In this document: positions 42,217 to 54,000 of the stretch, piece after piece
Numbering within the stretch: position 1 is the first letter of the stretch
How the letters are laid out: the number at the start of each line of letters is the position of its first letter
Assembly (NCBI GenBank): GCA_037039925.1
Contig: JAXRKP010000582.1
Coordinates: 131,917 to 195,916, forward strand
Direction: 5' to 3'
Source: Doris montereyensis
Taxonomy: Eukaryota; Mollusca; Gastropoda; Nudibranchia; Dorididae
Length of the DNA stretch: 64,000 nt
Program-made: the position numbers and the translations under genes
Notes under the pieces: model-generated
Told to the model about the DNA's origin: nothing
Database searches by the model: none
What the model saw: only the letters and a program-made list of their open reading frames with translations

Positions 42217-45200
42217 GTACGAATGGTTTCTCATTAGTTTCATAACGCTTTTCTGAATTTAAATTACTTCTCCTTTTTATCAGTGATTAGACTCAATATT
42301 TGATTGATCAATGTAGTAAAAATAGAATGCTGACCAAAGAAGGGCAGCTCTTAGCTCTTTACACTTTTCTTGATCTCTAAGGTATGGATAATGTATAGAC
42401 ATCTCAAAATTGTGAAACTCATTTTACTTTGATTTGATTCTATTCAGGTTTGTTTGTTTTATTTTATTTTTTCACTGACAAAACAATTAAATTTTTTTAA
42501 TTTATATATTCTGGAGCATTAAGTTAAATAAAGATGGATTTATAGTCTGTATCCCCACACAAATGCAGGCTCACCTACTGTACATCATTTATCCCTCAGC
42601 TGGCCATTTCATTCAATGCCTTTTCAATTCCTGGGGAGCATACAGTACACAAGCTTGTTAGGCTTTTTGCACTAACACTCTGACAAAATCTTTCTCTACC
42701 TATCGCTCGGTATTTATTTACACCTAAAGGTCAACAGAGGAAAGTAGAATGATTAACCTTTCCTAAGAGTACAACGTTGTGAAAAACCTCCTGTGCTATC
42801 TGTGAGGCTTGAACCTGTGTCGATGTGATTACAACTCACAACACTACAGTTCAGCTACAATGCCTTTGAAGCTTTCTTATTACAACTCTGAAAGTTTGTT
42901 CTGCTGCTAGAGTTTCTTTTTTCAGCATAATGAAGTTGATGTTTTGTCCTTAACTGTTACTTTCATTTGATAACTATTTTTCTCTTTTAACCAATCAAAA
43001 GAGTGAAGAAATAAAACATGTGGACAGTACATGCTGTTTAGGTGATTCAATACATCACAGGCAGGCAAATTTTGTGAATAAAAGATGTGACAGCTTGTTT
43101 GCATGTTTTATTACGTGTATTTAAATTTATAAGTTTTCTCTTCTTTTTTTTTATTAAATGTTTTTGCCTAAAAATGTTAAATCACTCATAATCTGTATCT
43201 TTTATCTTCATCCATTTTCAGCCATTGGAAACCTTACTCAACTGAAAATATTATCTTGCTCTTACAATCCATTGGTGGCCTTACCCGACAACTTAGGAAA
43301 TTTGACCTCATTAAGATGCCTTTGGTTAGTGGGCTGTCAGCTTGCATCTCTACCATCAAGTTTAGGAAAACTGCGTCGATTGAGAAAACTTGGGATGAAA
43401 AACAACGAACTTTCTACGATACCTGAAGAACTTTGTAATTTAAGACAATTAGAATGGCTTAGCATAGACCAAAACCATCTTCGTGATCTCCCATCCAACA
43501 TTGGATTATTATCTGAACTTCTCTATTTAAGTCTTAACAAAAACAAATTTGTGGAAATTCCAATACATTTACAGGATACTAAAATTTAGTTTCATTGCAT
43601 TTGAAAAATAATTTATTGAACGATGTTCCAGATGATACAATAATTGCCCTGTCTTTTCTGGCTTGTCTGGATATAAGAGACAACAATATACCAGAGCGTC
43701 CATCAAAATGGAAGGTAATTTTTTTACGTCTGTTTAGCTCCATTTATTTTGTAATTTGATTTTGTTTGTGATGAGTGAATATAAAAATTCTGAATCTTTC
43801 AGGGGAAAATCTTAATGACGGTAAGTTCAGAAAATGACATAGATCCCCGCTGAGTGTCATTTGCATTATGCGACTTTGAAAGTTTCACCGCTTGCACAGA
43901 TTGTATATAAATTTGTAAATTGTCTTATTGTATATTAATATAAACAGAAAATAATAAACAAGAGTCATTTATAAATTTAGATTATATAAAATCTGTACAA
44001 GGGGAGAAATTTTCAAATTCGAATAATGCAAAATGGAGATAGAATCTTATTGTTCTCAGTTCACAATATCTTAGCACATTTCTCATGACTTTTTGTTTAC
44101 AAAGAAAAAAAAAAAAGAAAAACAAGACTTTTCTATTGAGTTTAATAGGTAGATAAGAAGAAGTTGTCTTCAACATACAGCCGAAAATTATGTACACAAT
44201 GAGAATTTGTCAAGGACTTTCTCATCATACAAAGATAAATATGATAGTCTTGAGACAATAAGAATATATCAGAAGAAGTTTTAAGTTTACTAAGACCTTA
44301 ATTTGTTCCCTGAATGATTTATTTTTACGTTACACATTTTGCTACATGTAAAAGTACTTTGCAGGACTTAAGCAATGAATAGCTATGCCATCATTGTATA
44401 TATTAAAACTACAAGAGCCATTAATCTGTATATTGTGTAAGGTACAAATTTTGTGCCAGGGAATACATATAACATAATAGAGACTAGAGCGGAAAATATC
44501 ACTTTAGTTAACAGTTTAGTCACCTTTTAAATATGTTGAAATTTTGCATTCCTCTGATTTTAGAAAATTACTAAATAACATGATCTTGTTTACCAACATC
44601 AATATATATGCCTGATCGAACACATTGTTACATGTACTCCACAGAAAATATTAATGTTAATAATGCTAGAAGATTTTTCCTATCTCAAAGTGGATAAAAG
44701 ACATGAAACTCAATCCAATCTTCTCAGGAGTAGCTGTCAAAGATAGAGCTAAAGCAGGAGTAGGCCTCCTAATCCATAAAAGGCAAAAATGCTACTAGAA
44801 AGTTGGACATTTGTAAGCCCATGGCTATTAGAGGTAAATATTAAACCAAAAGGAAGAGAAATTGAATTATTAATAGCTTATGGACCAAACGAAGATGCAA
44901 CCAAAGAAGAAAAAGATATCTTCGAAAATGATTTACAAATAGCTGCAGAGAATCTCAAACCCAAACAGGAATTAATGGTTTTAGGAGATTTAAACGCTAG
45001 AGTAGGCAACAATGTAAAAACATCAGGAGGAGTAATAGGTAAAGAAGGAGAGACAACAACTTCTCCAAATGGAGAGAGACTAATAGATTTTTACCTAAAG
45101 AATAACATGAAAATAGCTAACACATTTTTTCCTCATAAAGATATCCACAAATTTACAAGAGTAAATGAAGACAGATGTGAAAAATCAATGATAAACTACA

Positions 45201-48200
45201 TAATAGTTAGCAGCTCCCTTTTTACAGTACAATGGATGCTAGAGTAAGCAGAGGAGCTGAAATATTTAGTGATCATCACCTAATGATAGCCAAAATGAGA
45301 TTATTAACTGAAGGAAACAAACAGAAAAGGAAAGAGAAGAAAGCTACTAAATTCAAAATAGAAGAACTAAATAAACCAATAGTAAAACAAATGTACCAAT
45401 CCAGGATAAAAATATCTATCAGTGAAAGGCAGATGGATCTGAAGGAAAGCACAATAGAAGAAAAGTGGCAAATATATAAAGAAACACTCCTCAGTTGTAC
45501 TGAAGAGGTCTGTGGTAGGAAACAAATTAAAGGAGATAGGAAAAGAACAGCATGGTGGAATGAGAATGTCAAGACTAAGATCAAAGAAAAGAAGGATGCC
45601 TGGAAGAAATACTTGCAAACAAAGAGACCAGAGGATAGGATAGATTACGTGAGTAAAAGAACTATCGCCAAAGAGGAAGTTGGGAAAGCAAAACAGGAAC
45701 AGTGGGAAAAGTTTGGACAAAGACTTCAAGAAAACTATCAAGGAAATCAAAAGCTGTTCTGGGGAGCAATGAAGAGCATGAGAAAGACCAAAGCATGCCC
45801 AATACGACAAAGTAAGAACGCCAAAGGAGAAATAATGAAAGGAGACAGCGAAATCATGGAAACGTGGAGGAAGTATTTTCAACAATTACATAATCCTCCA
45901 GAACATATGAAACAAGGATTATTAAGAGTAACAAGTAATCGAGATGAGACAGCTGAAGATGTAGATATCTCAATGGAAGAACTTCGAACAGCTACAAAAC
46001 ATGTATAAGAAAAGTCAAATAAGAAAAACCCCAGGAGCAGATCAAGTTTATCCAGAAATGATTAAAAACCAAGGGAGAGAGGCAGACAAACTACTACATG
46101 CAATATATCAAGAAGCATTGAAGTCCAAACAGGTGCCAGACGACCGGATAAAGGGAACGGTAGTACCAATACATAAGAAAGGATCAACTATGGAATGCTC
46201 AAACTATAGAGGGATATCACTACTTAGCGTACCAGGAAAAGTGTATGCCAGGATTCTGGAAATGAGACTAAGAAAAAGAGTAGAGGATCAGATTGAAGAA
46301 CACCAGAGTGGATTTAGACCAGGAAGAAGTGTACAAGATCACATATTTACAATTAGGCAAATAATGGAAAAAATTCCTTGAGAGAAACATTGACTTACAC
46401 CTGTGTTTTATAGACTTAGAAAAGGCATTTGACACTGTGAAGAGGGACAAACTATGGCATTCTTTAAAAGAACACAAGGTAGAGCAAAATTTAATAGAAG
46501 CCATTAAAAGTTTTTATAAGAAACCAACATGTGCAGTGAGAGTAGCTGGAAATGTATCTGAAGAATTTGATGTAGATATAGGAGTAAGACAGGGTTGTAT
46601 CCTAAGTCCTCTTTTGTTTATCACATTTATGAATTCAGTCGCAAAGGCATCCTCAAACATGAAGAAAATGAATGTAGGTATGTGGAAGCCCAAACCAATA
46701 AATGTATGAATGCTTTCATTTGCTGATGATTTAGTTCTGTTTGGAAAATCAGAAAGGGACCTCCAATCAAATATCAGCATAATGAATAATGAATTAAATA
46801 AAAGAGGAATGAGAGCAAATGTAAAGAAAACCAAAACAATCCTAGTAACTAGGGAAGCGAAAACACAAAATCTTAAATTAGGGCAGGAGAATTTAGAACA
46901 AGTTCAAAGCTACAATTACTTAGGAGTAATGATTAACTCAGAGGGAAAACTAAGAGAAGAAATCAGCCAGAGAATCAAAAGGCAAGTGCAATATATAACC
47001 ATCTAGGAAAGGCATTTGTAGGTAAACAAGAATAATCAACAAAAACCAAAATGGCAGTATACAACACAGTTTATTGTCCTACTCTCCTCTATGGCAGTGA
47101 AACCTGGACCTTAGACAGTAGGGAATACAGTAGAGTACAGGCAGCCGAAATGAAATATCTAAAAAGAGTAGTAGGGAAAACTAAAAGAGACAAAATCAGG
47201 AACACAACAATAAGAGATCAAACCAAAGCAGATGGCATAAAAACTAAGATAGAAATGAATCAACTGAGATGGTTTGGACATGTTAACAGAATGAATGACA
47301 ATAGAATAGCTAAATCGATATACAGTGCTAAAACTTAAGGTAAAAGAACAAAAGGCAGACCTCGGAGAAAGTAGGAAGAAGATATAAAAGATGCATTAAC
47401 GGAAAGAAATTTAACTTTCACAGAAGGAAACAGAAGATGTCAAGACCAGGCAGCCTGGGGAAAGATCATTTCAGGCATCTAAAACCCATACACCGGAAGG
47501 TAGAATGGGAGCTGATAAAGAAAGAAAGAAAGAAACTCAATCCAGAGGTGTCCACAAAACAGTTTAAGCATACATGACCTTATTTTTGATTAGTGAAAGA
47601 AAAAGATAAAGATGGATTTATAGCTTGTATCCCTGCACAAGTCCAGATTCACCAACTGTACATCCTTTATCCCCCAGCAAGCCATTTCATTTAAAGTCAT
47701 TCTCAACTCACGGGAGAGCATACAGTACACAAGCCTGTTAGGCTTGGTACTCATTTACATGTTAGACAAGTGAGGAAAATAAAGTGACTACCTTTCCAAA
47801 GAGTAGATGGTTGTTAAAAAACCCACCTGTGCCAGCCATGGGATTGTAACCAGTGTCATTGTGATTACAAGCTCACAATACTACGGTTCCTTTACAACAC
47901 CTCCAATTTATTAATATACACTAAATCATGGCTTAAAATGATTCCACTGAAAACAAAAACAATAATATTGACTAGCGATATATATATAATGTACTTGCCG
48001 ATATCAGATGACCCAATATTTAATCTGCAGGAAACTTTGAACACTTCATTATCGACCTCAGCTGATAAACTTTTGGTTTTTAACAAAGCCAATGAATTGT
48101 ATACACCAAGAGATTTGGCTTTTTTTCCTTACGCAAAAGTCGTTGCTTCTACAAAAACTCACCATGCGGAAATGTATTTGATGAAGGCCTTTAGAAAGAA

Positions 48201-48467
48201 TGTGTGTATCTCCTTTCGCAAGGAGAAAGTAAATTTGTTGTATTTGTTTTGTTTTTTTAAGTTGAAAGGAAGCTTTCTTATTACAACCAAACTGGCATAG
48301 ATTTAAAGCATATTCAATCATACCATCTATGATAGTATCAGATACTTTAATAAACATCATTCTTATGTATTTCCTTCAGATGTTTACTGTAAACGTAATA
48401 TTTGCTCTCTCAACAGGACCTTGACTTCATCGTGGTTGCAACAGATGACAAGGAGACAGAGGGTTAG
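41940..48467 (+). CDS. Leucine-rich-repeat protein gene, 5 exons, one frameshift
   Basis: The exons are 41940-42216, 43222-43714, 43803-43820, 48031-48228 and 48417-48467; all phases agree. The product would be about 345 residues: a short N-terminal helix-like region (ELWELEKFLGNAIAEKRK), then roughly eight to nine tandem 23-residue LRRs of the SDS22/Shoc2-like type (consensus LxxLxxLxLxxNxLxxLPxxI), then a C-terminal non-LRR part with NELYTPRDLAFFPYAK. No signal peptide or membrane segment is seen, so the protein is probably cytosolic and a protein-binding scaffold. LRRC58 has a similar layout (LRRs followed by a TPYDL-like segment), but I do not claim orthology. An in-frame TAG at 43587-43589 is caused by one missing base in an A-run, after which the LRR frame resumes. 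The introns carry a LINE and two SINEs. Confidence 0.8.
42525..42862 (-). repeat. tRNA-derived SINE, family D, copy 1
   Basis: On the minus strand the head reads TTGTAGCTGAACTGTAGTG (A-box-like), then ACACAGGTTCAAGCCTC (B box). The body shares GAGCATACAGTACACAAGC and AAGATGGATTTATAG with copy 2 at 47.6 kb. Lies in the LRR gene's first coding intron, antisense. Confidence 0.7.
43222..43714 (+). CDS. LRR gene, main LRR exon with one-base frameshift
   Basis: The acceptor CCATTTTCAG joins in phase: G plus CC gives Ala in PSAIGNLTQLKIL. Five or more LRRs follow (for example LRCLWLVGCQLASLPSSLG, LEWLSIDQNHLRDLPSNIG). At 43581-43584 (AAAA before TTTAG) the frame runs into TAG. With one extra base there, LVSLHLKNNLLNDVP and LDIRDNNIPERPSKWK continue to the GTAATT donor in phase 0. 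Intact LRR coding on both sides argues for a recent change or a sequencing error, not an old pseudogene. Confidence 0.8.
43803..43820 (+). CDS. LRR gene, possible 18-nt micro-exon
   Basis: TTTCAG precedes and GTAAGT follows an 18-nt stretch encoding GKILMT in phase 0. It may be skipped without changing frame, since its neighbours are also phase 0. Both splice sites are strong, but the exon is too short to confirm by coding content. Confidence 0.4.
44717..47531 (+). mobile_element. 5'-truncated LINE with 12-bp target duplication
   Basis: Fragments in order: endonuclease (VAVKDRAKAGVGLLIHK, IELLIAYGPNEDATKEE, MVLGDLNARVGNN); linker; RT (NYRGISLLSVPGKVYARILE, HQSGFRPGRSVQDHIF, CFIDLEKAFDTV, GVRQGCILSPLLF, SFADDLVLFGKS); and a C-terminal tail with YNYLGVMINSEGKL and LRWFGHVNRM. 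At least six frame changes make it non-coding. GAAACTCAATCC flanks it on both sides (44705-44716 and 47532-47543), and it ends in GAAA repeats. The endonuclease plus HVNRM-type tail suggests an RTE-like clade; that subtype is not certain. It sits in an LRR-gene intron in sense orientation. Confidence 0.9.
47600..47905 (-). repeat. tRNA-derived SINE, family D, copy 2
   Basis: About 300 bp, similar along its length to 42,530-42,850. The head on the minus strand holds GAACCGTAGTATTGTGAG and ACTGGTTACAATCCC. It begins only about 60 bp after the LINE's 3' target duplication. Confidence 0.7.
48031..48228 (+). CDS. LRR gene, C-terminal exon
   Basis: A 198-nt exon (66 codons, phase 0 on both sides), acceptor TTTAATCTGCAG, donor GTAAAT after KEK. 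It encodes ETLNTSLSTSADKLL, then NELYTPRDLAFFPYAKVV and AEMYLMKAFRKNVCISFRKE, a non-LRR cap-like region. An alternative acceptor at 48007 would need a different phase, so 48031 is preferred. Confidence 0.65.
48417..48467 (+). CDS. LRR gene, terminal coding exon
   Basis: After acceptor CTCTCAACAG it reads DLDFIVVATDDKETEG and a TAG stop at 48465-48467. Phase 0 matches the previous exon. An acidic end closes the protein. Confidence 0.6.
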   Translation, partial: DLDFIVVATDDKETEG

Positions 48468-49340
48468 GAATCCATTACTGTGTATGCAAGTTGCATTTCT
48501 TCAGTCACATGTCATTTTTTCACCTACAAATCACATAAATGGCTAATTTTACTATTATGGTGAATTTAAATGTGTGTGATAGCTAACTCAAAGCATATTT
48601 GTAGGTAAGATTAAACTAAGATGTTGATGGAAGTCTTTATCAAGGTAAAGCAGCTTTGTGGGTGTGAAATAGATGAAAGGAAGAAATGAGAGAAGTTAGC
48701 AATCCTGGTAGCTGTGTTTGTGCGTGTGAAACAATATAATGATGAAAATTGTTTCTTTTATTTAATCGTCTTTCATGAAATCAGTATTCTGTGTTAAATG
48801 GTTTTTGTAGAATTTGTCATTCTTCAACATATGATTTTGAATCTCATCAGGGAGGATTGCTGAGATCAGTGTTACATTTATTTGCTCTTTTTATTCCATG
48901 TTCAGGCTAGAAATTTTCATACTTGTAGTCATTTGATGTCACTATCCTTCTAGTTTTTTTTTACCAGACTTATGTGTTTTTTTCATTATTGTTTTGTTGT
49001 TACTGTTTAGTTTTTTTTCATCAATGAAGTGATAGTGTCATGTTCTACTATGCGAGATGCTGAAATTCTGATTGAGAAAACCCTATTCCTTTACATTTTG
49101 TCCAAGCTTTAAAATGCCTCACAATAATGTTGCATCTTTTTTCTATTTATCCTTAAACAGCTGGTTTCTTTTGAAGAGATTTCTATGTCTGTTAATTTCT
49201 ATAGCTCTGCTAGTGCTATCAATATCATTCTTATATTGTTATGTTTCGTTTCATTCATCAACTTTTCCCGAAACGAAGCGGAAATCCTATATCTATTAAT
49301 GGCATTGGCAGAAGCTATACTGATAATATCAACTTTAGGA
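48468..49340. other. LRR gene 3' untranslated or flanking sequence
   Basis: AT-rich, with T-runs and no repeat or gene recognised. The transcript end could not be placed; no convincing AATAAA is seen close to the stop. Confidence 0.35.
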
Positions 49341-49349
49341 CAGGAAGAG

Positions 49350-49505
49350 TTAACACATAGTTGGCGGTTGAGGGGGTGCTCCTGGTAGGGTAGGTCCTAC
49401 TTCTTCCCTATCACTCTTGCACTTATCTTTCACTTTCATCTTGCTGTTTCCTTTCAATTCACCATGAGATCACTGTAAACGGTGGACAGGGTCAATTTCA
49501 AATTA
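49350..49505 (+). repeat. SINE family A copy, plus strand
   Basis: The only copy in this orientation: GGTAGGTCCTACTTCTTCCC, then TTTCATCTTGCTGTTTCC, TTCAATTCACCATGAGATCA and a GTGGACAGGGTCAATTTC tail followed by an AAAC-rich end. Confidence 0.7.
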
Positions 49506-50244
49506 AACAAACAAATAAACAAGTTAACACATGTTGCCACTCTGGCAGCTCTTTTGTCCTGCCAGCTCTCTTCCACCTGCCATTTACTTGAAGGACATTT
49601 TGCTTTTGTGTTTAGAGCAACATATATAATTTGATTGACAACCCAACATGGTATTATCACAGGGCATTTGTAAATTGTTTCCATCGTGAAATCATACCGT
49701 CATCTTTAAGGATAAATGTACATGGGGTTTTTTCTTCTCCTTTCTCATTTTTTATGAACAGATTTGTAAGCCTTTATGTGATTGTCTCTTCAACTAAGTT
49801 CAACCATAGTAAGTCAGTCAAGTTACAAGTACAATTTTGTATTCAGCCATATAGAAAGGCCATAATATATTGCACATTTTCAGTGCAAAACCAGAATTGT
49901 ACTGAAACACATGTTCACATTTTATCAATGCCAAAAAACTAAACAAAAAAGATTTCTGCTGTGTTCATCAAATAAGAATACATGTTCTTATATATGTGAC
50001 GTTAATCAGTTTTGAATTTGCAGATGAAAGGTAGACCTTGAGCCGAAATCTGGTTTGAATGGCTAATTTTATTACCTACAATCTACAAGCATTTGCTGTC
50101 CAATGCCTCTGGTTATGTGAATTACAACTAAAATCATTGGCTTTTGATTCTAGTTTATTGTACAACAGTGAGGGACAGGGTCATTCCAAAAATACTAAAC
50201 ATGATACATGGACTGTATGGATGTTAGACTGTAGAGCCCTGTGT

Positions 50245-50465
50245 AGATTTGATTGTTTCATTGAAATTTACCCCGTCCACGATTGTGGTGATTTCAGGAT
50301 GAATTAAGAGGAAACATCAAGATGAAAGATAAGGGAATGAAGGAAATCCCTGTACGGCCGAAGACGAGACAAGTACAAGGGAATAAGCAGAAAACACTAG
50401 AAAAAATTGAACCTGCGACCTCCACATCGGCACCCATCGTCTCACCATGAATAGGAAGCATATTA
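50245..50465 (-). repeat. SINE family A copy, longest
   Basis: TTCATTGAAATTTACCCCGT, GTGATTTCAGGATGAATTAA, then GAGGAAACATCAAGATGAAA. It continues to GAACCTGCGACCTCC, whose reverse complement GGTCGCAGGTTC fits a pol III B box, so the family is probably tRNA-derived. Confidence 0.65.
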
Positions 50466-50807
50466 TCAACTCTGTGCTGTAGATACACTCCCGACAGTAG
50501 TTTAGCGGATGCCTTCTTTTTTTGGAATGTGTCCATGTGTACATTATTAATATTGCGCTGAGTATTCATGTAAATGAGTACCGGTATTTGTGTGTGTGTA
50601 AATGAGTACTGGTACATTATAAATTTATATATTGTCAAAGCTACAAATTTCTTTGTACCAATTTTGACATTGTTTGATTGCTGAAATGTTTTGTCACAGA
50701 AAATATAAAATGAGAAGAAAATTTGCTTGATGATTATACAAATGAGTAAAAAAATATTTCAGTATTAAGATAAAAAGATGTTCAGACATTTCTTTGGTAT
50801 ATAATAT

Positions 50808-50965
50808 GGAGAGAAAGAGAGAGACATAGAGAGAGAGAGAGACAGACAGACAGACAGGAGACAGAGAGAATGATAGACAGAGATAGAGAGAGAACGATAC
50901 AGAGACACAGAGAGAGGAGTGGATAGAGAGAGAGAGAGAGAAGTGGATAGAGAGAGAGGGGGAGA
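50808..50965. repeat. GA/GACA microsatellite
   Basis: Interrupted GA, GACA and GATA units directly joined to the SINE A copy that follows. Confidence 0.9.
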
Positions 50966-51095
50966 TTTCATTGAAATTGACCCTATCCACCATATGCAGT
51001 GATCTAAGGATGAAATAAGAGGAAACAGGAAGATGAAAGAGGGAAAGGAAAGAAGAACCTACCAGCAGCACCCAACAACCGGCCACAGAGAGGGC
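50965..51095 (-). repeat. SINE family A copy
   Basis: TTTCATTGAAATTGACCCTA, CACCATATGCAGTGATCTAA, GAGGAAACAGGAAGATGAAA, AACCTACCAGCAGCACCC and CCGGCCACAG. Confidence 0.7.
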
Positions 51096-51099
51096 GAGA

Positions 51100-54000
51100 A
51101 GTGTGTCTTGTCCAGGCTTTTTACAATTTTTTAGTTACGTAAATTAGCAATATACATGAAATCAGGCAACAATACAGACATGAAATAAAATATCTGAAAC
51201 CACCATTTACGGTTTCCACAGTTTCAATTTTTTTATTATAACTTCTATTTCTAAGATGTAAGCAATTTTTAAAAACAAACAAACTAAAGAACTGAAATCA
51301 AAATGACAACATGTCTCTGTGCTATCCGGTGTACTCAGGGCAATTGGTCATTCAGAATTTTTCGTTTTATTTCCCTTCACAATCCATTGGTAAATATAAA
51401 AACTGCATAGGACAGATTTCACACATGAAAAAAAGAGACCACTAACTTACATTTAAAAAAGAATAGGACCTATTTAAGGGATGTGCACCTCTATCATTAA
51501 AATCTATACTATAAAAAAAGTACCCTTTCTTTTTATAAAGACAGTGAGTGAGGCAAGGGGCATGCCAAAAGTAATGAATAATGACATGAAACGATATTGA
51601 AGCCCCATAGAAAGAGAATAGACAGAAAAAATATTTGGGCATCAAAATAGGCCCATGTAATATTAACCTAGATATGCTATTAAATAATATTACTGTTAAA
51701 TTTTGTTTTAAATTTTGCATTGCCATGGACACCAAGATAAACAGCTGCAATCATGAAAATTTAAAAGCTTTATTCTGAATAATTAATGGTCTATTCAGTT
51801 CATATGTGGCGAGCAATAACCTGAAAGCATGTGATCAAATCGAGATAATTTTGTTATGGTCGACACTAAGTCTATTAAAGCCAAATGAAAATGACATGCA
51901 CTCCAAACCTCATTATTCCCCTAGTGACACAAGGCTTCTTCTTTATAATGAGAGTACTGAAGGTTTGAAGACAACATTTGTCATCCGCTGCTTAGGCTCA
52001 GGTCAGCTGAATGAAGAGTGGCATCGGCAGGCATGGCTATGCTTGGGACCAATTGATTGAGTGGTGAGAATTAGGCTTCACAACAGTGTCATAACATAGG
52101 CTTATCCATTTTGATTTAGGGGTGTTTCATTTACCGGGCAATTCTACTACAATGTATTACTATTATAATATAATACTACAAAAGCCTTTTCACGTACAGT
52201 AGGTCTACATTATCATGTCAGTTGTTTGTTTTCTACTTAATTAGTCAAATATGGATTATCTCCTTATTATAATACTGAAAGAGGGCGTTTTTATTGCAAC
52301 ACCCAGTTACCACTTGCACAACAATTGGTGGTATAACAAGGTTTGAGTGTATGCATGTACAATTTTTTGGAAAAAGGCAATTTTTCAACATAAAACGTAA
52401 AAATAATGAATACAAAAAAGTCAAAAGAAAAAGTTCTTTATTTCTTTTTTGCAAAACATCTTCGGCCAATGTCCTAAAGATTTGAAGAGAATTGTTTGTA
52501 AAATAACAGTGAAGTAGCCAAATATGTGAAATCAATTGTGAAATTGAGAAATCAACCAAAATAAAAACAAAACATAATGGTCTATATCCATTCAGATCTA
52601 GATCTACAAGAAATGTTAAAGTAATGGGGGGGGGGGGGGGAAAACAAATTGCCTCCATTAACTTCTAGCAAAACATTTGAAAGTTTCCTTAAAGTATGAA
52701 AGGAATTGGGATTAAAAATGAAGCCATAAAAAGCAAACAGAGAAGCATACACAACAATTAAGTACAGTGAACAAGTGCGTAGGTGTTTTGCCCAGATGCA
52801 GATCGTTGTGATGCATTAATCAGAAGCGACCAATTAGCGAAGGTCCCCTTGGCGTACCGATAGGTCACAGAAAATCCTGAAAACAAGTGTTTCCTCAGGA
52901 ATGTGTTGCTGGATAATCAGGGATTTGCTGAGTATCTATGTACACCATTGCCTAGACTTTTACAAACAGGAGTACTTGAAATTAGCTGTATATTGATACT
53001 AAACACATGCACATTGCTATAAAGCTAAACCCAGAAAACAATTTTTCACATAAACAAAGCTGAAACATGATGCAAACCTGCAATGCACGTCTAAAAAAAC
53101 TCTTTTACATGCTTTTAAAGACGATTTTCAAATAAACATATTATTTCAGAAGAAGAATAGTTTTGAGACTAAAATGTGAAGTCTTTAAAACAAATTTGAA
53201 AAAACAATTTTTCTTCATTATCGGCGCCACACATCCCATTAATGAACTGAAGCTAGAAAGAAGAGATGCTGCCAAGAGGTAAACCACATTTGCTTGTATT
53301 ACTACAAAGAGAAGAAAGCTTCTTATCAGTTTTGAATTCAGTTTGTAAATGCTCAAGATACAGGGAACAATACTGCGATCCTTATATTCATAAAATACAT
53401 TCTGACGGACTGATACATTCAAAACATTAGAGAAGAAGAATTTGTATGAATATGTACATTGTTTGTGACGCAACAAACTGTTGCCTTCTTCATGTTGTTG
53501 TACACATGACTATTTTCATCTTTTTCATCATCTCATGTTTTACCCCGTTTATCACATATTTCATTTTTTCTTTTTAAAACCTAATATGTCCTCTCCCGCT
53601 GTAGATAATACTTTAACTTATTTAACGCATGTGCATTACACATTTCTTATTTACAGCCATGTAGTAGAAAATAGGGATTTCTGCTTATTTTCGAAACCAC
53701 ACTAAGGTGGTGTTCTTTTGGATCACAAAGCTTTCATTATAAAAAATATTTTAAAAAGTGTAACAAGATTGCAAATCACACCATCAGTATGAAAAACCTC
53801 TCTGAAATACCCCATGCTGAAAACTCTCATCTGAATATTAAGTACGAATAGCAAAGGGTTTGTAGAACATAAAACATAAAAAATACTTGCAAAGATGAAG
53901 GGGAAATATGTCAAATTGGAGATAAAAATGTTGTGATGTGATTCCACACAATCTATAATTAGCACAGAGCTGCCATCGATATGGGACCTAAGCACCAAGA

